This document shows, one piece after another, positions 51,644 to 59,580 of a stretch of DNA of 61,238 nt. Source of the stretch: Lachnospiraceae bacterium UBA7086 (GTDB taxonomy: Bacteria > Bacillota > Clostridia > Lachnospirales > Lachnospiraceae). Location: positions 1 through 61,238 of the forward strand of contig DKZA01000022.1 in NCBI GenBank assembly GCA_002492525.1, in the 5' to 3' direction. The translations under genes and the position numbers were made by a program. The notes below the pieces were generated by a model. It saw nothing but the letters and a program-made list of their open reading frames with translations. It did not search any database and had not been told where the DNA came from. The stretch's first letter is position 1; the number at the start of each line of letters is the position of its first letter.

Positions 51644-52786
51644 TCATTCCATTCTCATCTCTACACAATATCTGGTTCCATCGCTTGTCACATGCGCCAT
51701 ACTGCCGCAGACCAGGGGCATCATCGGCGGCAGATGCCCGATGTCCAGATCCAGAAGAACCGGCACATGATGCTGATAAAGCATTTCACAAAACGCCTGG
51801 TAATGATCAATGCCAAACTCTTCCACGCCCATGCCGTTTAAAGGTCTTCCGATTAAAAACCCTTTGCAATTCTGAAACCATCCTGCATGTTCCATCTGCC
51901 ACATGGCACGTCGGATACTCATAAGATTCAGGTCACAGGCCTCCAGAAACCATAGGATTCCATCCTCTTGATAACGTTCCGCAAAGGCTGACACTTTATC
52001 GTACTTGGTTCCCAACAGATTTACCAGACAATCCACACAGCCACCCAACAGCCGGCCGGACATTTGTATCTGTTCCGTTATTCCTGCTTCTGTTTCTGCC
52101 TCTGTTTCTGCCTCTGTTTCTGCTTTTGTTCCTACTCCTGTTTCTGCTTCTATTCCCTTCCCGGAAAGACTCTCCACATTTGTCCTGCCATCGGGTAGCC
52201 AGTATTTGATAACGGATGTTTCTGTCAGATGATAAGGTGCGAAGGGATTCTCTTCGCTCTTTAAAGACTCCCTCTCCCACATCTCGTATCCATTCATGGT
52301 CAGCTTCTCCCCCCGCAAAAGCGCCATCGCATCTTCTAAGGCCTGATGCCTTGGCTCCATGCCAAAAGCAGCTGCACAAGGGCCATAGACGGAAGCAGTA
52401 TCACACAAAGTTGCCAGAAGAAGCGTCATATTGGTATTATCCGAATACCCCATATACCACTTGGGAGGGGCCTTTGCAATTTTATCAAAATCCACATAAT
52501 CTAAAATCTCACACATCAATTCTCCGCCGCCGCAGGAAATGATACAATCGCTGTCTGCGTCACAATAATATTCCGTCAATTCCTCCCCGCACAGCTTTGG
52601 TTTATTACTGATGCCAACCCCCTGCTCCACATAACAATTAGGCCCCAGCCTTAGTTGGTATCCTTCCTGCTTCCACTTCTTCTGGGCATTTAAAAATCCA
52701 TCCTTATAGGGTTGTGTGGCACACCCGAAGGACGGCGCCACAAAAGCAATTGTGCCGTTTTTCTGCAAAAAGCGCGGATATTTCAT
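51644..52786 (-). CDS. S66-family peptidase (LD-carboxypeptidase-like)
   Basis: 380 residues. The N-terminus GTIAFVAPSFGC and the nucleophile region YMGYSDNTNMTLLLAT (Ser in GYSD) match the family; later LWFLEACDLNLMSIRRA (Glu) and DLDIGHLPPMMPLV (His) complete the Ser-Glu-His triad. The family cleaves LD- or related peptide bonds in murein peptides, or microcin C-type conjugates. An acidic low-complexity insert (TEAETEAETEAE, about 215-235) encoded by a 12-nt DNA repeat sits between the domains and is absent from typical members. AAAGGAGAAA precedes ATG 52786. Confidence 0.88.
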   Translation of the reverse strand: MKYPRFLQKNGTIAFVAPSFGCATQPYKDGFLNAQKKWKQEGYQLRLGPNCYVEQGVGISNKPKLCGEELTEYYCDADSDCIISCGGGELMCEILDYVDFDKIAKAPPKWYMGYSDNTNMTLLLATLCDTASVYGPCAAAFGMEPRHQALEDAMALLRGEKLTMNGYEMWERESLKSEENPFAPYHLTETSVIKYWLPDGRTNVESLSGKGIEAETGVGTKAETEAETEAETEAGITEQIQMSGRLLGGCVDCLVNLLGTKYDKVSAFAERYQEDGILWFLEACDLNLMSIRRAMWQMEHAGWFQNCKGFLIGRPLNGMGVEEFGIDHYQAFCEMLYQHHVPVLLDLDIGHLPPMMPLVCGSMAHVTSDGTRYCVEMRME

Positions 52787-53098
52787 AAGTTTCTCCTTTC
52801 TTTGGAAATTATTTTTGTATTTGTAGTATATTTAATCCTGTTTTAATACACATGGATTTTCTTTTACTTATCCACATTTCATTCCTTTTACCCGAAAAAT
52901 ACATGTGTTATTTAGCTAAATCATAATTTAATAATTTTAATACATGATTTGTAGACTGTTTTTTCAGCATCACATTATACATGATACCTACATGATAGCG
53001 GGATGATCTCCGCAAACTCCCTATAACATAAAATACCACAAATACGGCCGTATGGCTAGTCGGCAATCACACGGCAAACCGCAGGATGCTTTATCCCC
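52787..53098. other. 312-bp AT-rich spacer
   Basis: Contains the promoter region of the S66 gene, with a possible TATACT -10 about 40 nt before the start but no clear -35. An imperfect inverted repeat (AATACACATG near 52845 and CATGTGTTAT near 52903) and the 10-bp palindrome TACGGCCGTA at about 53044 are visible. No gene was found. The oxidoreductase 3' end (53099) has no strong terminator. Confidence 0.4.
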
Positions 53099-54397
53099 TT
53101 AAACCCTCATATTCCCGTTGGCCGGATTATCCAACAACCTGCCATCCTCCGCAAACCGCGAACCATGGCAGGGACAATCCCAGGAATGTTGTACCGGATT
53201 CCATTTCAGAGCACACCCCAGGTGGGGACAGCGCGGTTTCGTGGGCGCCAACAGGTTTATAACCGCCTCCGCACCATTACACAAAAGCTGTTTGTGAAAG
53301 ATACTCCTCCCGGGATCAAACACCGCCGCATAAGGATTCTCAATCCCCTGTACCAAATCTGCCAATAACATGGCAGATACCATAGCAGATGTTATTCCCC
53401 ATTTTTGAAATCCAGTCGCCACATAACACCCCGGCATAGCCGGCGAATAACAGCCGATGTAAGGTCTCTCATCCAACGGCATACAGTCCTGTGCCGCCCA
53501 CCAGTACTTTTCCACGGCATCGGGATAATACTGTCTTGCAGCCTGTCTAAGCGCCTGCCAGTTTCCTCCCTTTTTACCCGTCCTGTGACTTCCTCCTCCC
53601 ACCAAAAGCAGATCCTTATAACCGCGAAAAGACAGGCCCCTCCTGTCTTCATCCACATACATACCGTTCATCTGCTGTGCCTGCTGCAACGCAATCACAT
53701 AAGAACGGTGCTGATATAATTTCAAAAAATAACATCCGTGCTTGTTATCTATCGGATAGTGCGTGGCAAAAATCACCTGCTGATAAGTGATTGTGCCCTG
53801 CTCCGTAACCGCCCTGCCAGGCATCATCTGGGTGACAAAGGTATGCTCTCTGATATTTAATCCCTCCGCCATTTTACCCAGAAATTTCAAAGGATGAAAC
53901 TGGGCCTGCTCCCGCATCATCACAGCTCCCGCCGTAGCAAAAGGAAGTTCAGGTGTCTCCACAATCTCATCCGTAAGTCCAAGCATACGATAACTTTCCG
54001 CCTCTTCCTCCAGTTTCTTCCTGTTATCCACGGAATAGACAAAGGAACTCTTCTCCGTAAAATCACAGGCAAAGTGCTGTGCCAGTTCTGCATATTTCAT
54101 AACCGCCTTCTGATTGGCTTCCAGATACAGCTTGGTCTTTTCCACCCCTGCATAGCGCATCATCTTAGCATAAATCAGCCCATGCTGAGCCGTTATCTTC
54201 GCCGTGGTATTACCCGTTACCCCGTGGCAGATTTCCCGCCCTTCCACTAACAGATAGTCGATCCCTCTTTCTTTCATGAAGTATGCGCACAGGATTCCCG
54301 TAATACCACCGCCGATAATCAGCACATCTGTCTTCACATCTCCTTCCAATTTCTCAAAATGCGGCATTTCCGCAGTCTTACGCCAAACAGAATCCAT
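53099..54397 (-). CDS. FAD-dependent oxidoreductase with C-terminal Rieske domain
   Basis: 432 residues from ATG 54397 with GGAGGAAA upstream. The N-terminal FAD-binding Rossmann motif is VLIIGGGITGILCAYFM; the domain is of the DAO (D-amino acid oxidase) fold with DLLLVGGGSHR and GCYVATGFQKWGI. The C-terminal Rieske iron-sulfur motif is CPHLGC and CPCHGS (about 391-415), followed by a short end. This FAD-Rieske plan occurs in Firmicutes with unknown substrate. A perfect hairpin lies just upstream. Confidence 0.9.
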   Translation of the reverse strand: MDSVWRKTAEMPHFEKLEGDVKTDVLIIGGGITGILCAYFMKERGIDYLLVEGREICHGVTGNTTAKITAQHGLIYAKMMRYAGVEKTKLYLEANQKAVMKYAELAQHFACDFTEKSSFVYSVDNRKKLEEEAESYRMLGLTDEIVETPELPFATAGAVMMREQAQFHPLKFLGKMAEGLNIREHTFVTQMMPGRAVTEQGTITYQQVIFATHYPIDNKHGCYFLKLYQHRSYVIALQQAQQMNGMYVDEDRRGLSFRGYKDLLLVGGGSHRTGKKGGNWQALRQAARQYYPDAVEKYWWAAQDCMPLDERPYIGCYSPAMPGCYVATGFQKWGITSAMVSAMLLADLVQGIENPYAAVFDPGRSIFHKQLLCNGAEAVINLLAPTKPRCPHLGCALKWNPVQHSWDCPCHGSRFAEDGRLLDNPANGNMRV

Positions 54398-54412
54398 AAT
54401 TTCCTCCAATCT

Positions 54413-54455
54413 AAAACACATGCTATTTTAATCATAATAAAATAGCATGTGTTTT
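54413..54455. terminator. 18-bp perfect inverted repeat, likely clpB terminator or oxidoreductase operator
   Basis: AAAACACATGCTATTTTA (54413-54430) is perfectly complementary to 54438-54455, with a 7-nt loop. It is located between the clpB stop (54542) and the oxidoreductase start. A TATAAT lies just before it on the minus strand, so the hairpin could also occupy a start-point operator. Confidence 0.6.
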
Positions 54456-54541
54456 ATAGTTGAAATTATACATCTATTCTGCCAGAACCAGCAGTTTCTT
54501 CCAAATATGCTTTCAGCCACAAACCGACTCCGCATGTTCCA

Positions 54542-57139
54542 TTAGTTATCATAATTTTTTTCAGGAACCGCTTCCAGATGATCTCCATTAAGCCTGATCT
54601 GAATCACATCCTTCGCATTTACCCTATCTTCCAGGATCAGCTTTGCAGACAAAGTTTCCACATATTTCTGAATATATCTTTTCAGCGGCCTTGCCCCGTA
54701 AACAGGGTCATAAGCGTTCTCCACAATGAACTTCTCGGCATCCGGGGTAACTTCAATCTGCAATTCCCGATCCGCAAGACGTTTATTCAAATCGGCAATG
54801 ATCAGACGGATAATACCGCTGATATTGTCCCTGGTCAATGGCTTAAAGAGAATCGTCTCATCCAGCCTGTTTAGAAATTCAGGCCGGAAATGGTTCCGCA
54901 GATCATTCATCACCAGTTTCTCCGCCTCCGGCGTGATTGCGCCCTGTGCATCAATGCCGTCAAGCAGATAATTGGCCCCGATATTGGAAGTCATGATCAG
55001 AATCGTGTTCTTAAAGTCCACCGTCCTTCCCTGGGAATCCGTGATACGCCCGTCATCTAATACCTGCAGCAGCACATTAAACACATCCGGATGCGCTTTC
55101 TCAATCTCATCAAAAAGCACCACCGAGTAGGGTTTCCTTCTGACTGCTTCAGTCAACTGTCCGCCCTCCTCGTAACCTACATATCCGGGAGGCGCTCCGA
55201 TCAGCCTGGAAACCGAGTACTTCTCCATATATTCACTCATGTCGATACGCACCATATTATTCTCATCATCGAACAAAGATGCCGCCAACGCCTTGGCAAG
55301 TTCCGTCTTGCCCACGCCAGTGGGCCCCAGGAAGAGGAATGAGCCAATCGGCTTGGTAGGATCCTTGATGCCTGCCTTGGAACGGATAATCGCCTCCGTC
55401 ACCTTCGTCACACCCTCATCCTGCCCGATAACCCGCTTATGCAGCTCCTCATCCAGATGCAGGGTTTTATTCCGCTCGCTTTCCGTCAGTTTAGAGACCG
55501 GTATTCCCGTCCAGCGGGAGATAATCTTGGCAATCTCCTCATCAGATACACTCTCATGTACCAGGGACATGTCTTTCTTGCTGACCTGTTCTTCCTCAAT
55601 TTCCAGCTGCTGTTTTAAGGAAGGAAGCTTACCGTAGCTTAATTCCGCCGCCTTCTCATAGTCACCGTCACGCTGGGCAATCTGAATCTGACTGTTGACT
55701 TCGTCAATTTCCTCCCTGATCTTAGACAGTTTCTCCACAGAAGCCTTCTCGTTTTCCCACTGCGCCATGCGGTTTTTCAGTTCTTCTTTCCATTCGGCCA
55801 GTTCTTTCTGTAAATTGCTAAGACGTTCCCTGCTCAGATTATCATCCTCTTTTTTCAGGGCAGTCTCCTCTATCTCCAGCTGCATCACCTTACGTTTCAA
55901 TTCATCCAGCTCCGTGGGCATGGAATCCAGTTCCGTCTTGATCAGCGCACATGCCTCATCCACCAGGTCTATGGCCTTATCCGGCAGGAATCTGTCAGAA
56001 ATATACCGATTCGATAATACCGCCGCACTGACCAGCGCATTATCCATAATCTTCACTCCATGGAAAACCTCGTAGCGCTCCTTTAAACCGCGCAGGATGG
56101 AGATAGTATCTTCCACCGTAGGTTCTTCCACCATCACCGGCTGGAAACGCCGCTCCAGAGCCGCATCTTTCTCGATATACTGCCGATATTCGTCCAATGT
56201 GGTTGCCCCGATACAATGCAGTTCTCCCCTGGCAAGCATGGGCTTGAGCATATTGCCCGCATCCATGGCCCCGTCTGTCTTCCCTGCCCCTACAATGGTA
56301 TGCAGTTCATCGATAAAAAGAATAATCTGTCCGTCGCTGTTCTTCACATCATCAAGCACCGCTTTCAGACGTTCCTCAAACTCGCCGCGGTACTTGGCGC
56401 CAGCCACCAGGGCTCCCATATCCAGAGCAAAAATCTTCTTATCCTTGAGCCCTTCCGGCACATCTCCCCTGACAATACGCTGTGCCAGACCTTCCGCCAC
56501 GGCCGTCTTGCCCACACCCGGCTCTCCGATCAGCACCGGATTATTCTTGGTCTTTCTCGAAAGAATCCGTATGACATTACGGATTTCGTTATCCCTGCCG
56601 ATGACCGGATCAAGTTTCTGACTCCGCGCCTTTTCCACCAGATCCTGCCCATACTTTTCCAACGTATCGTAGGTAGCTTCCGGATTATCCGAAGTTACCC
56701 GCTGATTTCCTCTTACCGTGGACAACGCCTGTAGGAAACGCTCCCTTGTGATACCGAACTCCCGAAAGATTTCTTTCATCTCTTTATTCGGATGCTTTAA
56801 CATTGCCAGGAATAAATGCTCCACCGACACATACTCATCACCGAGCGCTTTCGCTTCATCCTCCGCACTGATCAGGGCTTTATTTAAGTCCTGACCGACA
56901 TAAATCTGCCCGCCCTGCACCTTAGTCCGCTTATTGAGCCCCTGCTCCACGCGGTTTACAAAGTATTCTTTCTGTATTTCCATCTTTTCAATCAGCTTTA
57001 AGATCAGACTGTCATCGATGGTCAGCAGGCTGTACAGTAAGTGTTCCTGCTCAATTTCCTGATTGCCGTATTCATATGCCAGTTTCTCGCACTGTTCCAC
57101 TGCCTGTATGGATTTCTGGGTAAATTTCGTTAAATTCAT
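54542..57139 (-). CDS. clpB: Chaperone ClpB (Hsp104-type disaggregase)
   Basis: 865 residues from ATG 57139 (MNLTKFTQKS), which is the family's typical start with AAAGGGG upstream. It has the Clp N-domain repeats, two AAA+ modules (Walker A GEPGVGKTAVAEG, about 203-215; second GPTGVGKTELAKAL, about 600-612), and the long coiled-coil middle domain (about 410-520) that distinguishes ClpB from ClpC/ClpA. It disaggregates proteins with the DnaK system. A CIRCE element upstream indicates HrcA repression and heat-shock induction. Confidence 0.97.
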   Translation of the reverse strand: MNLTKFTQKSIQAVEQCEKLAYEYGNQEIEQEHLLYSLLTIDDSLILKLIEKMEIQKEYFVNRVEQGLNKRTKVQGGQIYVGQDLNKALISAEDEAKALGDEYVSVEHLFLAMLKHPNKEMKEIFREFGITRERFLQALSTVRGNQRVTSDNPEATYDTLEKYGQDLVEKARSQKLDPVIGRDNEIRNVIRILSRKTKNNPVLIGEPGVGKTAVAEGLAQRIVRGDVPEGLKDKKIFALDMGALVAGAKYRGEFEERLKAVLDDVKNSDGQIILFIDELHTIVGAGKTDGAMDAGNMLKPMLARGELHCIGATTLDEYRQYIEKDAALERRFQPVMVEEPTVEDTISILRGLKERYEVFHGVKIMDNALVSAAVLSNRYISDRFLPDKAIDLVDEACALIKTELDSMPTELDELKRKVMQLEIEETALKKEDDNLSRERLSNLQKELAEWKEELKNRMAQWENEKASVEKLSKIREEIDEVNSQIQIAQRDGDYEKAAELSYGKLPSLKQQLEIEEEQVSKKDMSLVHESVSDEEIAKIISRWTGIPVSKLTESERNKTLHLDEELHKRVIGQDEGVTKVTEAIIRSKAGIKDPTKPIGSFLFLGPTGVGKTELAKALAASLFDDENNMVRIDMSEYMEKYSVSRLIGAPPGYVGYEEGGQLTEAVRRKPYSVVLFDEIEKAHPDVFNVLLQVLDDGRITDSQGRTVDFKNTILIMTSNIGANYLLDGIDAQGAITPEAEKLVMNDLRNHFRPEFLNRLDETILFKPLTRDNISGIIRLIIADLNKRLADRELQIEVTPDAEKFIVENAYDPVYGARPLKRYIQKYVETLSAKLILEDRVNAKDVIQIRLNGDHLEAVPEKNYDN

Positions 57140-57189
57140 AACATGCACCCCTTTCTGTTCTAGTTCTGCTATCACAATACAACGAATTG

Positions 57190-57216
57190 TTAGCACTGTC
57201 AAGGGGTGAGTGCTAA
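57190..57216. promoter_or_regulatory. CIRCE operator upstream of clpB
   Basis: TTAGCACTG-N9-GAGTGCTAA, one difference from the CIRCE consensus (left arm TTAGCACTC). It lies 50 nt before the clpB start. HrcA binds CIRCE and represses heat-shock genes. A half copy is at about 58500-58524. Confidence 0.92.
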
Positions 57217-57260
57217 AATTGTGTGAAAATTTTATAAAACAATTTTTTACTCATTCATGA

Positions 57261-57293
57261 AAATAGAAAACAGGAAGTTTCTTCGACTTCCTG
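57261..57293 (-). terminator. Terminator after the Rpn nuclease gene
   Basis: CAGGAAGT (57271-57278) pairs with ACTTCCTG (57286-57293), 7-nt loop. On the minus strand it is followed by TTTTCTATTTTC. It lies within a relic copy of the Rpn gene end. Confidence 0.75.
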
Positions 57294-57360
57294 CTCAAAC
57301 TGTTCCGCATATTTCTCTACCGCCTCACACATTCTCTTCCAGTCTCCATTCCTCTTTAAT
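57262..57360 (-). pseudogene. Relic of a second Rpn-family nuclease 3' end
   Basis: The minus strand encodes RMCEAVEKYAEQFEQEVEE, matching KRMCEAVEKYAKDYAEEYA of the intact Rpn protein (57371-58204). The nucleotide similarity covers about 57300-57357, including a frameshifted KEE(W) end. It is a duplicate of the middle of the gene, placed right after the intact copy. Confidence 0.75.
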
Positions 57361-57370
57361 CTATGCTAAT

Positions 57371-58204
57371 TTACAGTTCTTTCAAAAGCATAGCCTTATC
57401 CGCCTCTGATACCTTCATAGCCGCCATAGCTTGTTCCGCAGACCACTTCATAGAATCCATCAAATTTTTTATTGATTCCAACAAACTATTGAGCCGTGCA
57501 TTTTCTGCCTTTTGCTTCGCATATTCTTCTGCATAGTCTTTCGCATATTTCTCAACCGCTTCACACATTCTCTTTCGACCTCCTTCTTCCTTAAAATGCT
57601 TTACCCCTTTAGCCAGCTCCGGATAATACATATCCTTCGCTTCCTTACAGCCAAAGTCGTGCATCAATCTACCGACTGTATCGTCTCCCTTATAGTTTCC
57701 ATTCACATACACAATATGAGAACCATCATCAAACAATTCATCCGTTTCCTCAAAATGTCGATTAATCGTATAAATCGGTATCCCATGCCCAAAGATATCC
57801 GTCTGGGTGATAAACACCATATACAAATCCTGTAACTCCGAAAATTCCTGCCCGGCTTTCAGCATCCGGGAATCCATCATACTGCTGTTAAATCTGGCTC
57901 TTCGGATATGTGCTCCTTCCGGTTTCTTCTGCACTTCCACATTATAGTGCTTGCCCGTGCCGTCTTTTGCCAGAATGTCTAAGCGAATATCCCGCCCTCC
58001 AACTACAGGACTCTGCAATTCCCGCTGTCCTACAACACTTTCAACTTGGATATCGTCCTGTTTCAGTATAATCTTTAATAAAAGCTCTGTCGCCTCTATA
58101 TTGCCATCAAACACCATAGACATCAGATCATCATCGAATAAACTCATTCCATCAACAATCTGCTCTACAGTTCTGGTATCCTGCCGCATTTCTTCTCCAG
58201 CCAT
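57371..58204 (-). CDS. Rpn-family recombination-promoting nuclease / putative transposase
   Basis: 277 residues. It has the PD-(D/E)xK core: FDGNIEATELLLKIIL then RLDILAKDGTGKHYNVEVQKK (Asp, and Glu-x-Gln-Lys of the active site, about 76-95), followed by RRARFNSSMMDSRML and the common MVFITQTDIFGHGIP. The C-terminal tail is a coiled coil (YAKDYAEEYAKQKAENARLNS split). The Rpn family contains nucleases that promote recombination in E. coli; many Firmicute copies are multi-copy and vary by tail repeats. The fossil just downstream fits that behaviour. Confidence 0.85.
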   Translation of the reverse strand: MAGEEMRQDTRTVEQIVDGMSLFDDDLMSMVFDGNIEATELLLKIILKQDDIQVESVVGQRELQSPVVGGRDIRLDILAKDGTGKHYNVEVQKKPEGAHIRRARFNSSMMDSRMLKAGQEFSELQDLYMVFITQTDIFGHGIPIYTINRHFEETDELFDDGSHIVYVNGNYKGDDTVGRLMHDFGCKEAKDMYYPELAKGVKHFKEEGGRKRMCEAVEKYAKDYAEEYAKQKAENARLNSLLESIKNLMDSMKWSAEQAMAAMKVSEADKAMLLKEL

Positions 58205-58560
58205 TGATCCACCACCTTTTTGACTGTCTTTTCTTTTGCCATCTCATCATTAAGTTACTATTATTATATCCTATCGTGCCAAGACTCACAATCGGATTTT
58301 TCTGAAATCTCAACATTAAAAGCATAAATCAGCATCTAAAATCACTTACATCCAAAACACCCTCCTGCCATTCATCCAGTACACCATTTCCCCACAAAAT
58401 GACGCCTTTTGATGAACATTGATAAATAACAGAATATGCCGCAAGCCCCGTAAAACAGGCACTTACGGCACACTATGAAACAAGTCGGAACGCACCCTCC
58501 ACTGTCAAGAGGTGAGTGCTAAAACTTTTATTAAAATTTTGATGTAAATGCTCATGTACG
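58205..58560. other. Spacer with half-CIRCE relic
   Basis: Largely non-coding. Positions 58500-58524 (CACTGTCAAGAGGTGAGTG and following) repeat the inner part of the clpB CIRCE region with one substitution in the spacer, and the similarity continues into GCTAAAA and an A/T stretch like that after the clpB CIRCE. The left arm of the CIRCE has not been kept, so HrcA binding is doubtful. Confidence 0.7.
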
Positions 58561-58614
58561 GTGAAGAAGCAAGCAATTGATTATCTCACTTATTTGAAAA
58601 AATTAAAAAAGAGC

Positions 58615-58645
58615 TTGACTGTAAACCTTGTTGATACTTTATATT
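58615..58645 (+). promoter_or_regulatory. Promoter of the MerR gene with long spacer
   Basis: TTGACT (58615-58620) and TATATT (58640-58645) are 19 nt apart. A spacer of 19 nt is the hallmark of MerR-activated promoters, where the regulator re-aligns the hexamers. It is 39 nt before the MerR start codon, so self-control is plausible. Confidence 0.65.
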
Positions 58646-58683
58646 TTAAAGGAAATAATAATTTAGTAATCGGAGGATACGTT

Positions 58684-59526
58684 ATGACAATAAAAGAGGT
58701 TGAAAAACAGACCGGCTTGACACGTTCCAATATACGTTTTTATGAAAAAGAAAAACTTATAGAACCGTCACGAAATGATAAAAACGGATATAGAGATTAT
58801 TCTGAAAAAGATGTTGAAAACCTTAAAAAAATTGCTTATTTGCGGACACTGGAAATATCCATTGACGATATCCGTAATATCATATCTGGTAAAGTGCCAT
58901 TAGAAGAAATTATAAAAAAGCAGACTACAGCAATCCAAACACAAATACAGGGCTTAAATAAAGCAAAAACCATGTGTGAAAGAATACTTGCATCTGGAAA
59001 TATCAGTTTTGACGAATTACAGGTTGAGAAATATGTAGCAGATTTGGAACCTTATTGGAGCGATCATAAACCTGTTTTTAAATTGGATTCCGTTAGCTTC
59101 TTGTATGTTTGGGGCAGCCTGATTACATGGGCAATTATTACATTATTGTGTTTAATAATCGGAATATTATCATATGCGAAATTGCCATCCGAGATTCCTG
59201 TTCAATGGGACAACGGAATCGTAACTTCGGTTGTAAATAAGAAATTTATTTTTGTATATCCATTCGCTTGTATCTGTATCCGTATTTTGTTAAGACCAAT
59301 TATCTATGTGAAACTTTTAGTGAACTATATCTACAGAGAACTTATAGCAGAATATTTGTCAAACTATTTATGTTTTATTGCGCTGTCAGTAGAAGTATTC
59401 TCTATAATGTTTATATATAGATTGATAAAAAGTGTAGTTGCTGTATTACTTGTAGATACAGTTGTGCTTATTGGGATATTGATTGTCGGAATCACTAAAG
59501 TAAATTCAGGATTTCACAAATCGTAG
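58684..59526 (+). CDS. MerR-family regulator with C-terminal DUF1648-like membrane domain
   Basis: 280 residues from ATG 58684 with GGAGGATA upstream; the frame to 58561 is leader. The N-terminal MerR domain (about 1-75) has TIKEVEKQTGLTRSNIRFYE and YRDYSEKDVENLKKIAYLRT, then the dimer helix (about 75-110). The C-terminal part has four to five membrane helices and the DUF1648 pattern LPSEIPVQWDNGIVTSVVNKK. Membrane-bound MerR proteins are rare and may sense membrane stress or a lipophilic ligand directly. Located in the low-G+C sequence after the Rpn gene. Confidence 0.85.
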   Translation: MTIKEVEKQTGLTRSNIRFYEKEKLIEPSRNDKNGYRDYSEKDVENLKKIAYLRTLEISIDDIRNIISGKVPLEEIIKKQTTAIQTQIQGLNKAKTMCERILASGNISFDELQVEKYVADLEPYWSDHKPVFKLDSVSFLYVWGSLITWAIITLLCLIIGILSYAKLPSEIPVQWDNGIVTSVVNKKFIFVYPFACICIRILLRPIIYVKLLVNYIYRELIAEYLSNYLCFIALSVEVFSIMFIYRLIKSVVAVLLVDTVVLIGILIVGITKVNSGFHKS

Positions 59527-59580
59527 AATAAATAGTATTCCTATGTTCAATCTTACCGTATCATTTTCTGATGTATGCCC

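Noticed and set aside
55695..56621. Several long plus-strand frames opposite clpB
   Set aside because: They are high-serine/proline shadows of the clpB codons, without start sites.
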